Positions 1 through 11,078 of a DNA stretch of 64,000 nucleotides are shown here, in pieces (the stretch's first letter is position 1; the number at the start of each line of letters is the position of its first letter). The stretch covers positions 56,155,882 to 56,219,881 of the forward strand of contig CM018032.1 of assembly GCA_008638375.1 (NCBI GenBank), in the 5' to 3' direction. This stretch comes from Nyssa sinensis (lineage: Eukaryota > Streptophyta > Magnoliopsida > Cornales > Nyssaceae). Below the pieces are notes generated by a model. That model had not been told where the DNA came from. It searched no databases and saw only the letters and a program-made list of their open reading frames with translations. The position numbers and the translations under genes were made by a program.

Positions 1-1088
1 CTCACTTGACCCCTTTTCTTTTCGTACGTCAGAATATTATGGGAAACCCTGGTTAAAATTATATTGGGTAGAGAGAGGACAATTCCTACTTAAAATCAAA
101 CTCTTATCCTACTCTCCATAAAAGTAGATAAATAGGAAAACACTTCCCCTATTATATCTCACTAATTAAGTAACCGTGCGTAACTTTTTCAAAGCCTAAT
201 AACTACCTAATTTCATTAAGTCCAAATAATGTCCATATTATCCTTTCATGTGGGACATATTCTAACATGGCAGTCTTACAAGAAGACTCGTCGGTTGTGT
301 GGTCACAACAAAGTTCAGTCTGTCGTGTGGTTAAAAAAACCCTTCAGTGTGTTCACTCTATTTTTGGGATTGTTTCACTCTTGGTCGCTCTACTCTTGGT
401 TGTGCTGTATACATGGCTTCCCAACTCAGTCCAGTAGACTTCCACTCTCACCTTGTATTTACCATACCATTTCATACCCAATCATCAAAAGATTGCTTAA
501 GGTTGGGAGCATATCTTAGGGCGCTCTTGAAGCTCGGTAAGCTCGGTACACAAATTATGGTGTGACACTCGTATGCATCATAGTTTTCTACAAGATTTTT
601 AGGTTTATGTGATTTGATGACTAAAGTATTGGGTTTACTAAGGTGTGTCATTATCCATCAATATAAGCGTGATATACTTTGGTCTTTCTAGAATTGAGAG
701 AATATTCTTTTATTGTCCTCTTAACTTTTTATCATATGCCTTGAGTTAATCACGTGCACCGATTGTTATAAATATCAGTGCTTCATCATTTGAGATAAGA
801 TTGATGCTCTCAACACCAAAATTCTTTGTCCTGTGCTCTTTCTAGATTCCTCTATTTTCACCCTCCACATCACTCCAGGACTCCATGACTATCTAACGCA
901 TAATTTTCACTCCTTGTACGAATTCTCTATCTCTATCTTTGTATCTTATCATCAGTACCTCCACCGGATTAGGCCTATTTTAGTGTTTGGATCGATTATT
1001 TTCTTCTCCATAGCACCCAAATACATTTTTTGATGTTTGAGAAAGAACAATTTAGATTTTTTTTAGCAAATTTCTTTTAAAAGATTTA
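1..1088. other. AT-rich intergenic DNA, no gene seen
   Basis: The open frames here (for example 229-519 and 833-1033) are short, have no recognisable domain and no neighbouring exon structure. Nothing in this stretch can be supported as a gene. Confidence 0.6.
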
Positions 1089-1566
1089 AGATAAATTACA
1101 CTGACCTCCATTGATATTTTTGAAAATTACACTGATTTCTCCTGAGATTTTCAAAATTACACAAATCTCCTTTATTTTTTCTGACAAAGTACACTGATCT
1201 ATCCTCCAATTCAATTTCTTTTTTAAAAATGACAAAATTGCTCCTCTCAAATTTCTTTTTTGTATTTTGAACATTTTTTCTAACTTTTTTAAAGGATATT
1301 TTTCATTTGATATAAAATTAAATTTTAAATAAATAATTTATATTTTTTAGCCCAAGAATATTCAAATTAATATTTATTTGAAAGTGAAAAAAATAGTTAG
1401 AAAAAATTGGTCAAAAGTTAAAAAAATATTAAAAAAAAAACATAAAAGAGATAATATTGTCATTAAAAAAAAATTGACCGGAAAGAAGATCAGTGTAATT
1501 TCAAAAATCTCATAAAAGATCAATGTAATTATTATAAATCTCGAGAGAAATTTGTGTAATTTACCC
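1089..1566. mobile_element. Foldback MITE, copy 1 (TAAATTACAC family)
   Basis: The left end reads ATAAATTACACTGACCTCC and the right end, read on the other strand, GGGTAAATTACACAAA, so the termini are inverted repeats. The flanks AAAGATTTA (1080-1088) and AAAAATTTA (1567-1575) agree at 8 of 9 bases, as expected for a 9-bp target duplication of the Mutator type, although the AT richness weakens this. Related copies lie at 49636-50146 and 54622-54997. There is no coding capacity; the open frames on the - strand here are by-products of the repeat. Confidence 0.5.
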
Positions 1567-1575
1567 AAAAATTTA

Positions 1576-3261
1576 TCATACAACTAAACAGATTTTTCAA
1601 GGCAACTTTTGCAAAACACAAACTAAAAGTGAAAAATACAAAAGACAGTCTCATAGATTGCCAGTCAGGTTAATTATATGGATTTAGAAACGTGTGTGGG
1701 GGGTTATAATGATAAGTTAAATAGCCATTACTTAGTCTGAAACGGGCCAGTTCTATAGGTGTAATTTAATACTCAAACTATTCCATTTGAATGCAAGCTG
1801 AGTTTGCAAACCTTTTTAGCAGCATCTTTTTGTATTTCACAAGGTTGTAACCTTGGACCATTTCCAAAACTAGGTCAATGAAGTGCTATATTATATTTAG
1901 CACTAATCTGGAAAGTTGCCACGTCTCTATGCAGGTTTGGATACCGGTGCTACGGTATACTGATCTGAAACTTTATCCACTAGTCTGCTAATCAGAATAA
2001 GAGAGTCCACCGAACAGTTTAATGTCAAAGTTCACCCTACAAACCTACTTTTAGAAGGAGACTTCCATTAAGAAACTTTTATCGATGAATATATTCTAAA
2101 TCTGATCTTTTTGTTCCTAATTTTTATCAGAATTGACAAGATCTCAACCTATAAATAAAGATTTAAGATAAGTCCTAAATTATGGTAAATTTTCTCTTGG
2201 CTATTGACTTCTCATTGAATTATTTTTTTGACTTAAATATTGGAATGACTACACCGGAAACAATCCGATAATCTCTTATCACTATCTTGGGAAGAGGTTT
2301 CGAAGGAGATTACACACACACACAAGTAACTGGTAACAAGAGGATGTGAAATAAAAATTTAAAACAAAAAAGAAGAAAAAACTTGTAACAAGTGCAATAG
2401 TATGAAAATGAGTGTTAGAATCAATTACGATCAAATCACGCGTCATCATCGTACACACGAATTAACTACACCAATTATGGAATGAGTTGGGATCATCCAC
2501 CACTGACCCAGACTTTCTCGTAATATGAATAGCTGAGTTGATTAGAGCAGTTTGTTTTTACCAATTTTTATTGGCCAATTATAACTAGTAATGACTACTG
2601 CGTAGCCGTTATCAGAAAGCTTTAATATCTCCTACAGCACACAATTAAAGACACATGAACTCTAACCAATCTTCCGTGTTCGTAAATGTGTGCATCTTTT
2701 CATTAATTTGGCTATATCACCTGCCTCCACACCACTACTATCTCTTATCTTCTTGCAAAGAGAATGTTATTGTCAAAGAAAGTTGTCAATAAAGTTTCAT
2801 GCATTGACATTTTATTATTATTATTTAGATAAAACAAATTGATATAAAAACTCTATTATTAGAGTTTCATTCAATATATATTTCTTTTTTGTTAGAAAAT
2901 AATTAAATTTTATATAACAAAAATAAATATAATATATACAAGAAATAAAGTAAAAATCTTACATTAATATTAAAAAGAGTTTCATATAAAATTTTCACTT
3001 TATCATTTTAAGTTTCTAATTATATAGAGTAGATCTTGTGTGAAATAGGAGACTACACTCACTCGACTTGAAATAGTTTGATAAGTAATGTCAGAACTTC
3101 TTAATTTAGATCTCAAATTATATTCTCAATGTGATATATCATTATATGGTATTTTTTAAAATTACATCAACATATCATATTCATAATACAATTAAATTAT
3201 AAATTGGAGATCATTAGTAATTTATTTTAGTGTCATTCTAATGTATAATTGATTCAGACAA
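1576..3261. other. Intergenic DNA, no gene seen
   Basis: This is AT-rich sequence without a long open frame or a recognisable transposon end. A short CA run lies near 2317-2326. I see no coding signal. Confidence 0.55.
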
Positions 3262-3560
3262 AGGGCGATTAATCAAGTCCGACAACGGGTTTTTCAACAA
3301 GCCCTACAAGGAGCTCTAGGAACTCTGAATAGTTGTTTGAATAATGAGTTACATTTACGTACTATCAGTGCCAATATTGGCATGTTTGGGGCGATGAAAG
3401 AAATAACTGATTAGTCCTTTTATTGTAGGCATTATTTTTTTTTTTGTTTTCAAAAAAGAATTAAGAAATACTCATGGTAACCATTCAAGCCGATGAAATT
3501 AGTAATATTATCCATGAACGTATTGAGCAATATAGTAGAGAAGTAAAGTTCGTCACCCCT
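3262..3560 (+). other. Nuclear plastid DNA insertion (NUPT), atpF-atpA junction
   Basis: About 300 bp match the plastid large-ATP-synthase operon in gene order and protein sequence. The last 48 codons of atpF are followed by the short intergenic spacer, expanded here by a T tract, and then by the first codons of atpA. The flanking DNA is ordinary AT-rich nuclear sequence on both sides, so this is an insertion of plastid DNA and not plastid genome. The edges are approximate; similarity stops at about 3266 on the left and 3550 on the right. Confidence 0.85.
3268..3414 (+). pseudogene. atpF: 3' end of plastid atpF (CF0 subunit I), nuclear copy
   Basis: The frame reads [18 protein letters not shown] and ends [10 protein letters not shown] before TAG at 3412-3414. 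This is the conserved C-terminus of the plastid ATP synthase b-type subunit (CF0 I), which belongs to the stator stalk in the thylakoid membrane. The 48 remaining codons are uninterrupted, so the insertion is fairly young or little changed here. It lacks the 5' exon, the intron and the membrane segment, so it is a dead fragment of transferred plastid DNA. Confidence 0.85.
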
Positions 3561-3566
3561 TGGTAG
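3474..3566 (+). pseudogene. atpA: 5' end of plastid atpA (CF1 alpha), nuclear copy
   Basis: The ATG at 3474 opens a frame starting [13 protein letters not shown], the N-terminus of the plastid ATP synthase alpha subunit. It follows the atpF stop by 59 bp, as in the plastid operon. Similarity to alpha is lost after about 25 codons and the frame runs into TAG at 3564-3566 in unrelated DNA. This marks the right-hand junction of the plastid insertion. It is non-functional. Confidence 0.85.
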
Positions 3567-4390
3567 TAGGATTTCATTTTTTTTTTTTGTTTTGGATCAC
3601 TTGGGCTAAAAAAATATCATTTTAGAATTGAAACAGAGTTGGCAAAATATAGTTTTTTGGTACTAAATAGATATGATACTTTTTAAAAATATTTACTAAA
3701 ATTTATATTAAATTTATTTTTATTCAAATTTGTGAAACACTTTTCAATTACTCAAATAACTTCTCACAATCAAATTTAAAACATTTGAAACAAGATGAAA
3801 ATTATTTTGGGATATGATGAAATTTTTTTCCAAAAATTGAAGTAAAACTATATGCGATAATTGGAGAGTTTCAAATCAAATGAAACTTTTATTTAATTAT
3901 TTGAGTAAATACTACATGGGGCTGTGGTCTTGATATTACTTTTAAAGAATTATTTTAATAGATATATTAAAAAAATGAATATTGAGATAAAAATTATTTT
4001 TGAAATTAGTTATTAAATATCCTTTTACTTTTTTTAGCAGAAAGAAAAAATTATAAAATTAAGTTTTACTTATTAAAAAAATACTTTAAAAATGCATTAC
4101 CCATCAGACACGTAAAATAACTACAAAAATATATGTAATACTGTTGGCCAAAGTAAAAAGTAAAAAAATGAAAAGTAGTCTTATGAAATTTAATGGAAAA
4201 AATGTTGTGTATAACAGATTTTTTTAAATAAATCTTTATATTTTTAAATACAAATAAGTGAATTTTATGTGTATTTAATATGATGAACCTTACCTTCTTG
4301 TTTGTAAGAGCAAGAAATTTTATTGAAAAAAATCATGAGAAATCCTTTTTTTGGGGGGGGCTATTTGAGCATAAATATGGAAAGCCATTT
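3567..4390. other. AT-rich intergenic DNA upstream of MYB-1
   Basis: This stretch is mostly A/T homopolymer-rich sequence without gene or repeat structure that I can define. Similarity to the MYB-2 upstream region begins only near 4390. Confidence 0.5.
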
Positions 4391-4802
4391 CTCCCAAAAA
4401 ATCTGGGGCTCTGAAAATCTCAAACAACCATGATCAGTTGAGTAATGTAGCAGTACTCTGAATCAGGACTGTCGACGTTTGGAAAACACAGTCTGAACGC
4501 CCATTTTTCCACTATCTAACGTTGAAAAAACAGATGATTGAAAAATAAAAAACAAACCAAACTGTCCACGTTGCATAAGGAAACTATTAGCAGTTTAAAA
4601 TCGTTGGGGACACTTGGACTGGTAATTGATTGACAATTATGGTAAGCATGGATCGTCTGGCACTGGACCGGGAATTGGAAAGGTCATGTTTGCGGTTAGG
4701 AAATATGCACGTCGGGCTGTAAAACTAAGCTTAGAGATAGTGCTTCATAATTAGAACGCGCAGCAAAAGTGCATTTATATAAGTGAGAGCTTGGAAGGCG
4801 CT

Positions 4803-4853
<51 letters not shown>

Positions 4854-4923
4854 TAGTTCACGTGCTTCATTGAAAAGCTTAAAGTGGGTGCTAGTAGCTG
4901 CACGCCCAGTTGGATAGATTACT
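4391..4923 (+). promoter_or_regulatory. MYB-1 promoter and 5' leader
   Basis: A TATA box, TTTATATAAG, lies at 4774-4783, about 140 bp upstream of the ATG. The whole stretch is homologous to 46281-46792 upstream of MYB-2, including the shared words AATCTCAAACAA, GTTTGGAAA and TATATAAGTGAGAGCTTGG. The leader holds a (TA)n tract at 4807-4851 that is only a few repeats long in MYB-2, and a CACGTG word near 4859-4864 that is changed to CGCGTG in MYB-2. Transcription start and regulators cannot be read from the sequence. Confidence 0.6.
4807..4851. repeat. (TA)n microsatellite in the MYB-1 5' leader
   Basis: An uninterrupted AT dinucleotide run of about 45 bases lies between the TATA box and the start codon of MYB-1. 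The matching place upstream of MYB-2 (about 46699-46711) has only a few TA units. The run is therefore an expansion in one duplicate and is likely to vary in length. Confidence 0.9.
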
Positions 4924-5065
4924 ATGGAGAGTACTCCTTTTGGAGTTAGAAAGGGTGCTTGGACTGAAGAAGAAGACATTCTTCTAAGAAACTGCATTGA
5001 AAAGCATGGGGAAGGAAAATGGCATCAAGTACCTCTAAAAGCTGGTATATGTATTCTTTAACTCG

Positions 5066-5106
<41 letters not shown>

Positions 5107-5397
5107 TTTGATAATCTTTACTTGATTTTTTTTCTGGGTATTTGCAGGCTTGAACAGATGCAGGAAGAGCTGTAGACTGAGGTGGTTGAACTATCTAAGG
5201 CCAAATATAAAGAGAGGAGGCTTTGCATCTGATGAAGTTGATCTCATTATCAGGCTTCATAAGCTGTTAGGCAATCGGCAAGTATATTACATATATTTAT
5301 ATATATATATATATATATATAAATATACGATATGAACGTAAATATACGATATAGTGTGTCCATCCTTCTTGTCTCTGGGACAGCCACAAATGGCAAG

Positions 5398-5429
<32 letters not shown>

Positions 5430-7131
5430 TATACTTTAATATTGAGCTGTTTACCACTTCCACGCATAAAGAAGGTTTATTTAATCTTCAAACAACATAA
5501 AATTATTTTGGAAATCTCTTTGTCTGGAGTCATAACTCATAAGACGGCACTCTACAACGAACAACACGTGCTTTCTGCCCTTCTGGTGGAAATCATTACT
5601 CATTATCCGAGTACAATCTATTCGAATTAATGAGTGGTACATACTTAATTCTATATGTGATTAACGTAAATTTAATTTTTAATTTTATTAAAAATTATAT
5701 TGGTATGTTAATTATTCATTAATTTGAGTATATGGTATTAGTGCATTCTTATCCCTACATCTACAAGAAGGGTAATATTACTTTTTTTGCAAAATTTTTT
5801 ATAAAAGGAATTTAAATTAAATGATACATCAACTTATGAAATTATATAAATTCAATACATTTTTTTCATATTATTTGATAAACTATTTTTAGTAAAAAAT
5901 TTAATAACGATAGAATTTTCCATACAAATATAACATGCTTTTGTTAAAAAGAAATTTACTGTATTATTTAATTTTAAAAAACATTTTATTTGAAGGGTTA
6001 CCAAAATACTTTATTAGAAGGTTAATTCCACATAAAATCATTTTGAAAGGAACAATATGTGTGTGTGTGTGAAATAATTATTTAGTACATAATATTAATG
6101 GGATCTATTGTAATAGAACTTATTTTAATTTCAAAAGTCAAAATTTAAGATATTTTTTCTTATTATAGAAATATGAAAATATTGGAGGAGTTAACTTTTA
6201 ATTTTTCAAAACTTTGAGAGGCCATTACCCTCCACTACAGGTAGGACCACCATTGCCTTAAAGCACTGCAATCTCACTTGACTCAATGACACATGACATA
6301 ATTTATCATTTGTTCTTAAATTATTTTCTCATCTATTTAGTTGGTTTATTACATCGATTTGTTTTATCAACTGAAAATCTAAGATATATATCTCCTTAAT
6401 TAACTATTTTTTTTTTTGTTGGAAGTAGCAAAAATTTATCTCACACTGGTGTATTTCGACTTCTCTTTGTGCATCCCAATTATTAAATAACTTGATATAT
6501 ATTAGTGATCCATTATTTTTTAGAACAACATGTGATCTGACACAAATTTTTTCTTCAACTGTTTATAACTTTTATCTCTTCTATGTTTTTCTTGTTTTGT
6601 TTAAATAGATGGTCGCTAATAGCTGGTAGACTCCCGAGGAGAACGGCAAATGATGTGAAGAACTATTGGAACACCCGCCTGCAGAAGAAGACAGTTGCTC
6701 GCGGGGAGGAGGTGAAAACTGAAGCCCAGAAGACCATGGAAACCAAAATCATTAAGCCTCGACCGCGGACCTTCTCCAAGAATCTTACTTGGTTGAGGGG
6801 AAATAATTTCATGGTAGATAACACTCAACCAGGAGATAGTCTCTGCACCAAGCCAACTCCAACATCTCCTCTAGAGATTGATGGAATTCCATGGTGGGAT
6901 GACCTGTTTGTTGATAAGGAAATTAATAATGGAATCACCAGCTGGTCCATAACTGGCCTGGAAGAGCAACCCTTAACAGGCCTTTGGAGTACCGAAGAAG
7001 CGACGGTGCCCGGAAATATAGCAGGTGACTGTTCTAGTGTTGATCAAGAAGTGCAGAATGGCTGGTGTGACTTCACCATTGATGTGGACCTTTGGGATCT
7101 TTTAAGTAATGAACAAGAAATAATGTTGTAA
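4924..7131 (+). CDS. R2R3-MYB transcription factor MYB-1 (subgroup 6, anthocyanin-activator type)
   Basis: There are three exons: 4924-5044, 5148-5277 and 6609-7131, 774 nt coding for 257 residues. Exon 1 and 2 junctions give the R2 repeat ([12 protein letters not shown] to WLNYLRP) and R3 runs to about residue 115. The bHLH-contact signature D-L-x2-R-x3-L-x6-L-x3-R, the ANDV word and the subgroup 6 motif KPRPRTF are all present, so the family role is a nuclear DNA-binding activator of flavonoid and anthocyanin genes acting with bHLH and WD40 partners. The acidic C-terminus ends [17 protein letters not shown]. Intron 1 is GT-AG and intron 2 is GC-AG (donor GCAAGT at 5278). Oddities: R3 reads LPRRTAND where the family has LPGRTAND, and NTRL where it has NTHL, so binding may be altered. 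It is a duplicate of MYB-2. Assignment to the family is firm; activity is uncertain. Confidence 0.9.
5062..5107. repeat. (GT)n(GA)n microsatellite in MYB-1 intron 1
   Basis: The run TGTGTGTG followed by AGAGAGAG lies in the 103-bp first intron. The same compound repeat occurs at the same place in MYB-2 (46932-46966), and a GA/GT run also lies in MYB-3 intron 1 (57612-57645). It is an inherited feature of the three genes. Confidence 0.85.
5278..6608 (+). other. MYB-1 intron 2, GC-AG, 1331 bp
   Basis: The donor is GCAAGT and the acceptor AAATAG; using the first G of GCAAGT as the splice point joins AAT-CG to A-TGG and restores the R3 sequence GNRWSL. The intron carries two (TA)n tracts (5299-5320 and 5404-5430). 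It is about 800 bp longer than the matching intron of MYB-2; the extra sequence lies mostly between about 5600 and 6450 and is AT-rich and unassigned. Confidence 0.75.
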
Positions 7132-7544
7132 TGGTTTTGTGATCCCTTGTACTATTTCAAGCAGTGGGTAATTAATGTGAAGTGAAACTGAAAAAAGGCT
7201 ATCTATTTGTGGTATAAGTTTTTTAAGATATAATGACATGATATCAAGTGCATGTGCTGGCTGATTTATATATTTTTTTTGGAAGAAAGGATTTTATCAA
7301 TAGAAACAACAAAGCAGGGGAAGACAAGCATAGGCCTTAAAATTACAGGCTACTCTTGCATAAACATGGCATCAGAAAAATCAAAGTTTAGACTCAAGTC
7401 CCAGTTGAAGAATGTTCTGTCAACAGATTCCCAAGAGGTCACAGCTTCTCAGATGGCTTGGATGACATCTTTGAGCATTAAGTCAACTCTTTATTTTTTC
7501 TTCCCTTAGTATAGTACGATTTCTTTCTTGCCAAATCCAATACA
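7132..7544. other. MYB-1 3' flank and possible retroposon tail
   Basis: The first 60 bp resemble the MYB-2 3' flank (CAGTGGGTAATTAATGT-like). From about 7270 there is a T-run followed by AAAGGATTTTATCAATAG, which resembles the reversed tail of a LINE-type element. The open frame 7252-7509 has no recognisable domain. Confidence 0.35.
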
Positions 7545-7950
7545 CAGGGACGGACCAGAAATTTGTTTTAGGAGTGGCAAATTTTTGCGTCCTGTGTTTA
7601 ATTATAAATTTAAAATTTTAAAAAGTATAAATTTTAATATTTATTAATACTATATTAAATAACCAAACTTACACATTAAACAAAAAATCTAATAAAGTTT
7701 TTTTTAAAAAAAAGACTAAAGACTATAAATAAAAAATTCCAAAAAAGTATATAGAAAGCCTATTAAAAGATGCAATTGAAGTTAAATTAAGGTTAAAAGG
7801 AGGAAAAATCTAAACTTAGGGTGGGACAAAAATACAAATTATAAGGGTATATTTGAAAAAAATTATAAAAAGTACAAAAAAAAAATTTCATAAAAAAAAA
7901 ATTGAGGGAGAGCAATTGCCTCCTGTAGGCACAAACTACTTCCGTCCTTG
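7545..7950. mobile_element. hAT-type MITE with 8-bp target duplication
   Basis: The element begins CAGGGACGG and ends CCGTCCTTG, imperfect terminal inverted repeats. It is flanked on both sides by the identical octamer CCAATACA (7537-7544 and 7951-7958). An 8-bp duplication plus CAGGG-type ends is the hallmark of hAT elements. It is 406 bp with no coding capacity. It interrupts the possible retroposon tail that continues at about 7959. Confidence 0.85.
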
Positions 7951-8102
7951 CCAATACACTATTGTAGCAAGACATAATCAGAACCAACACTTCATGAAAT
8001 AGCTTTTTTTTTTTTTTTCTGTGCAAAAAACGTCCCAAAAAATTATAGTTAACTTATTTGTGATGATAGATGACTAATTATTTGTAACGCGAAAAACCCA
8101 TT

Positions 8103-8221
8103 TCTTGTAGTGTCACCACCCACTCAATTTCATGAGGCCATTCCCAACTGATTTGCATATATTGCACATCTGAAGCAGCTCACTCCATACACTAGTTGAG
8201 AAAGGGCATTTGAAGAAAGGG

Positions 8222-8274
<53 letters not shown>

Positions 8275-8700
8275 GGAGTTGAGGTTCCACGATCTCTGAG
8301 TTTAGCTTTGGTCACCCGGCTCTCCCTACAGGCCGGTTGGCCATAGAATGAATGAATGAATCCATATCTGAAAATCTGTTTCTTATACCAAGATACTGTG
8401 GGGAGGGGACGTGGCATCAAATTAGGGGGAGTGAATTGTCTGATTTGTTGTATGGTCAAGGAACAGCAAAGAGGCTATCTCCAACTGGATCATCTGAAAA
8501 TAGACAAGACTTTGGCTTTGTCATGGCTGGGTCCCTTCTAATGCAATGTTTGAGCCATAGGCTAAACTCCGGGGACCTGCTGGATCTCACTAATCATGCT
8601 ACAGGAATGTGTCTTTTCCATCTCCAATACTGCTTTTGATTAATAATCTGGTTGGGAGTCTTAATTTCAGGATTTTCTTCCACCCCCAGCTACAGTCAGA
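8103..8700 (+). other. Unrecognised segment with a 95-codon open frame
   Basis: The stretch around 8280-8640 is less AT-rich than its surroundings and holds an open frame (8352-8639) reading for example LSPTGSSENRQDFGF and LNSGDLLDLTNHATG. I do not recognise a family and see no flanking exons. It could be an exon remnant or chance. A (TA)n run of about 50 bases lies at 8223-8272. Confidence 0.2.
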
Positions 8701-10675
8701 CAGTATTATCAAATTCCAGAAGTAGTGATCTTTGATAAATTGATCGTGGCACCATTTAATCCAGGCAGTTTTTTTTGCTGCACAAATATACATATATATA
8801 TATTTTTTATATATATATATGAGGCCAGGCACTAGTAATGAATAGTAGTTTTAAACGTTTAACGAATCTATAAAGCAGTGACTTTATGGAGAAAAAGCTT
8901 AAATACTTCATTTGCTTGAAAAATATATATATATATATATATATATATTTTTCATCATAGGGGCCTGATTTCAATTACTAATTATCTAGTGAAATCGTCA
9001 CTATCCAATGTAGTGTGATGCCGTCTCACAAAATTTTTAAATTTCTTGACATTCATGAGAACTAACTTCCCAAAAATTTAAAAAATTAAAGTGTTTGCAT
9101 GTGAGATCCCATCACATAATGACATAGAGTAATTGTCTACTCTAACGCAAGAGATATATGAAAATTATAACAAGGGGGATTCAATCATAGATCCTCCATG
9201 AAGTGTTTAGTTAGTACAAGTTCTAACCAAAATATGTTAACCCAAAAAGTCAAATTTTGTTGACAAAAATGTTATTCCTTGAAAAAACGCGGAGGAAATA
9301 ACTTTTTTCTATCCCAACCTACTTCAGCAATGTTATGTCATCATTTTTTTGTTTGTGAAATCTTATAATTAAATAACTTACAATATATAAGTCCGTTTTG
9401 CATAAAAATTATATATTTGGACTCTAAAAATCGAGTTCTATTAATCGAGATCTAAATTGTATAGAAAATTCTGTCAAAAATATTTCGTGTTTTTTTTACA
9501 AATGTCCACATAACCAAAACAAAGAATATTCTATATCTCAAAGCAGAGAAATGTCTCTATTTCGGATAGAAGAATTTGAGAATTTCCTTTAACAAAAAAA
9601 GAATTACACATGTTTTCTTTTATGAGCTAAGTGTGGCTAGCACATAAAAATGAAATAGTTCAAACTTGAACCCCACCTTAGAGCTTCTCCATTATGCAAA
9701 ATTGGTTGAAGCAACATGGCTAGATGTGGACCTCACCTCTTATACAATTATAATCCATTGAAATATCTCGAGTTACTTCCAATTTTAAATATGACATTAA
9801 AAATAACATTGTTATTTTTTGACAAGTCAGATGACATATTAATAAAATATTTTTTTTTATATTCTTGTCAAATTTTAAAATTAGTATGACATTTGGTATA
9901 TCTACCGAAAAAGTTCTAATTCATATAATTTATTTATGTGGTATTTATTCATTCATATAATTAGTATGACATTTGGTATATGTACTGAATCCTTTACCAT
10001 GAAAGAGACCCTGAGATTTTCTTCAAAAGGAAGGCCCTATTGAGGACACTTCATGGTAGGCTTTGATTGCATTTTGTCTTCTTGTCCTCTAACACACCAA
10101 GCACACAAACACTCGACGTCCACAGTTCCGGCCAATTGACGTACGTTCACCTGTCAATTGTCTGTGTGGTTGGTTAGAATTTATTTTCGATGTATCATTA
10201 CTAACTCGTATCCTTCCACTAATATAGCTTTAGGATAATATTCTTAAAATTATTGAACATAAAAATTAATAATAAATTATTCTTTTTTTAAAAAAAGATA
10301 ATTGTACAATACAGTTATTTAAAGTTAATTTTAACGAAGTTATCGTAGCAGATAAAACCCCATTTGTTCATATGAATATGTTTTTGAAAATTTTACAATT
10401 TTGGTGTTTGGAAATTTTTTCAAAATTAAGTTTTGCAATATACTCATTAAATTCTACTTACAAAATTTGATTTTAGAGAAACTAAAAGAACTTGCTCATA
10501 ATACTTGGATATTACTCAATATATGCAACATAATAAAAATAAATGTCTCACTTCAGTTATCTTTTCTTATAATCTACATTCTTATAAGGAGTGAGGATCA
10601 CTGGTGGGTTCCATGAAAGGGGTTTCACTTTTGTGAGATGATAGGTTAGAAGATAGGACAATTGACGTGAAATGC

Positions 10676-10726
<51 letters not shown>

Positions 10727-11078
10727 ATATAAAAGCTAAAAAAAATACAATTATAATTACTTTAACATAATTTTTGTCTAACACCCCATAATCAATTTTT
10801 AAAATTCATTTATCAATAATTAATTCTTTAAAATCTGAAACTCTATGAACATACCGACACTAAGATCCAATCAAGAATGTCTTTTGATAAAAAATGATTA
10901 TTCACCGGTGTTCATTTTGCTATGCTATGACAATATTTTTCACAAGGTCGTTTGTTGGAACTCAACTTATTCCGATAAAACTCACTTGATCTTTATGCAT
11001 CCAAAAGAAAAAAACTCAAGCCTCCTAATTATAGTCACCTTATTACATTATTATTCAATGTGATTTTATAACTTATTC
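8700..11078. other. Intergenic DNA, no gene seen
   Basis: This is AT-rich sequence with simple repeats, including a (TA)n run near 8925-8948 and an (ATT)n run at about 10677-10721. The segment 9360-9530 (tail of AAATTATATATTTGGACTC) is repeated in diverged form near 52190-52380. No coding region can be supported. Confidence 0.5.
10677..10721. repeat. (ATT)n microsatellite
   Basis: About 15 uninterrupted TTA/ATT trinucleotide units. No coding context. Confidence 0.9.

Noticed and set aside
3268..3566. Working ATP synthase genes
   Set aside because: Only the end of one and the start of the other are present, in nuclear DNA.
4731..4997. 88-codon frame on the - strand through the MYB-1 start, and the similar one at 46603-46983
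   Set aside because: They are antisense to MYB exon 1 and consist partly of translated TA repeat.
8352..8639. Protein-coding gene
   Set aside because: A single short frame without known domain, splice context or promoter; listed only as an unassigned segment.
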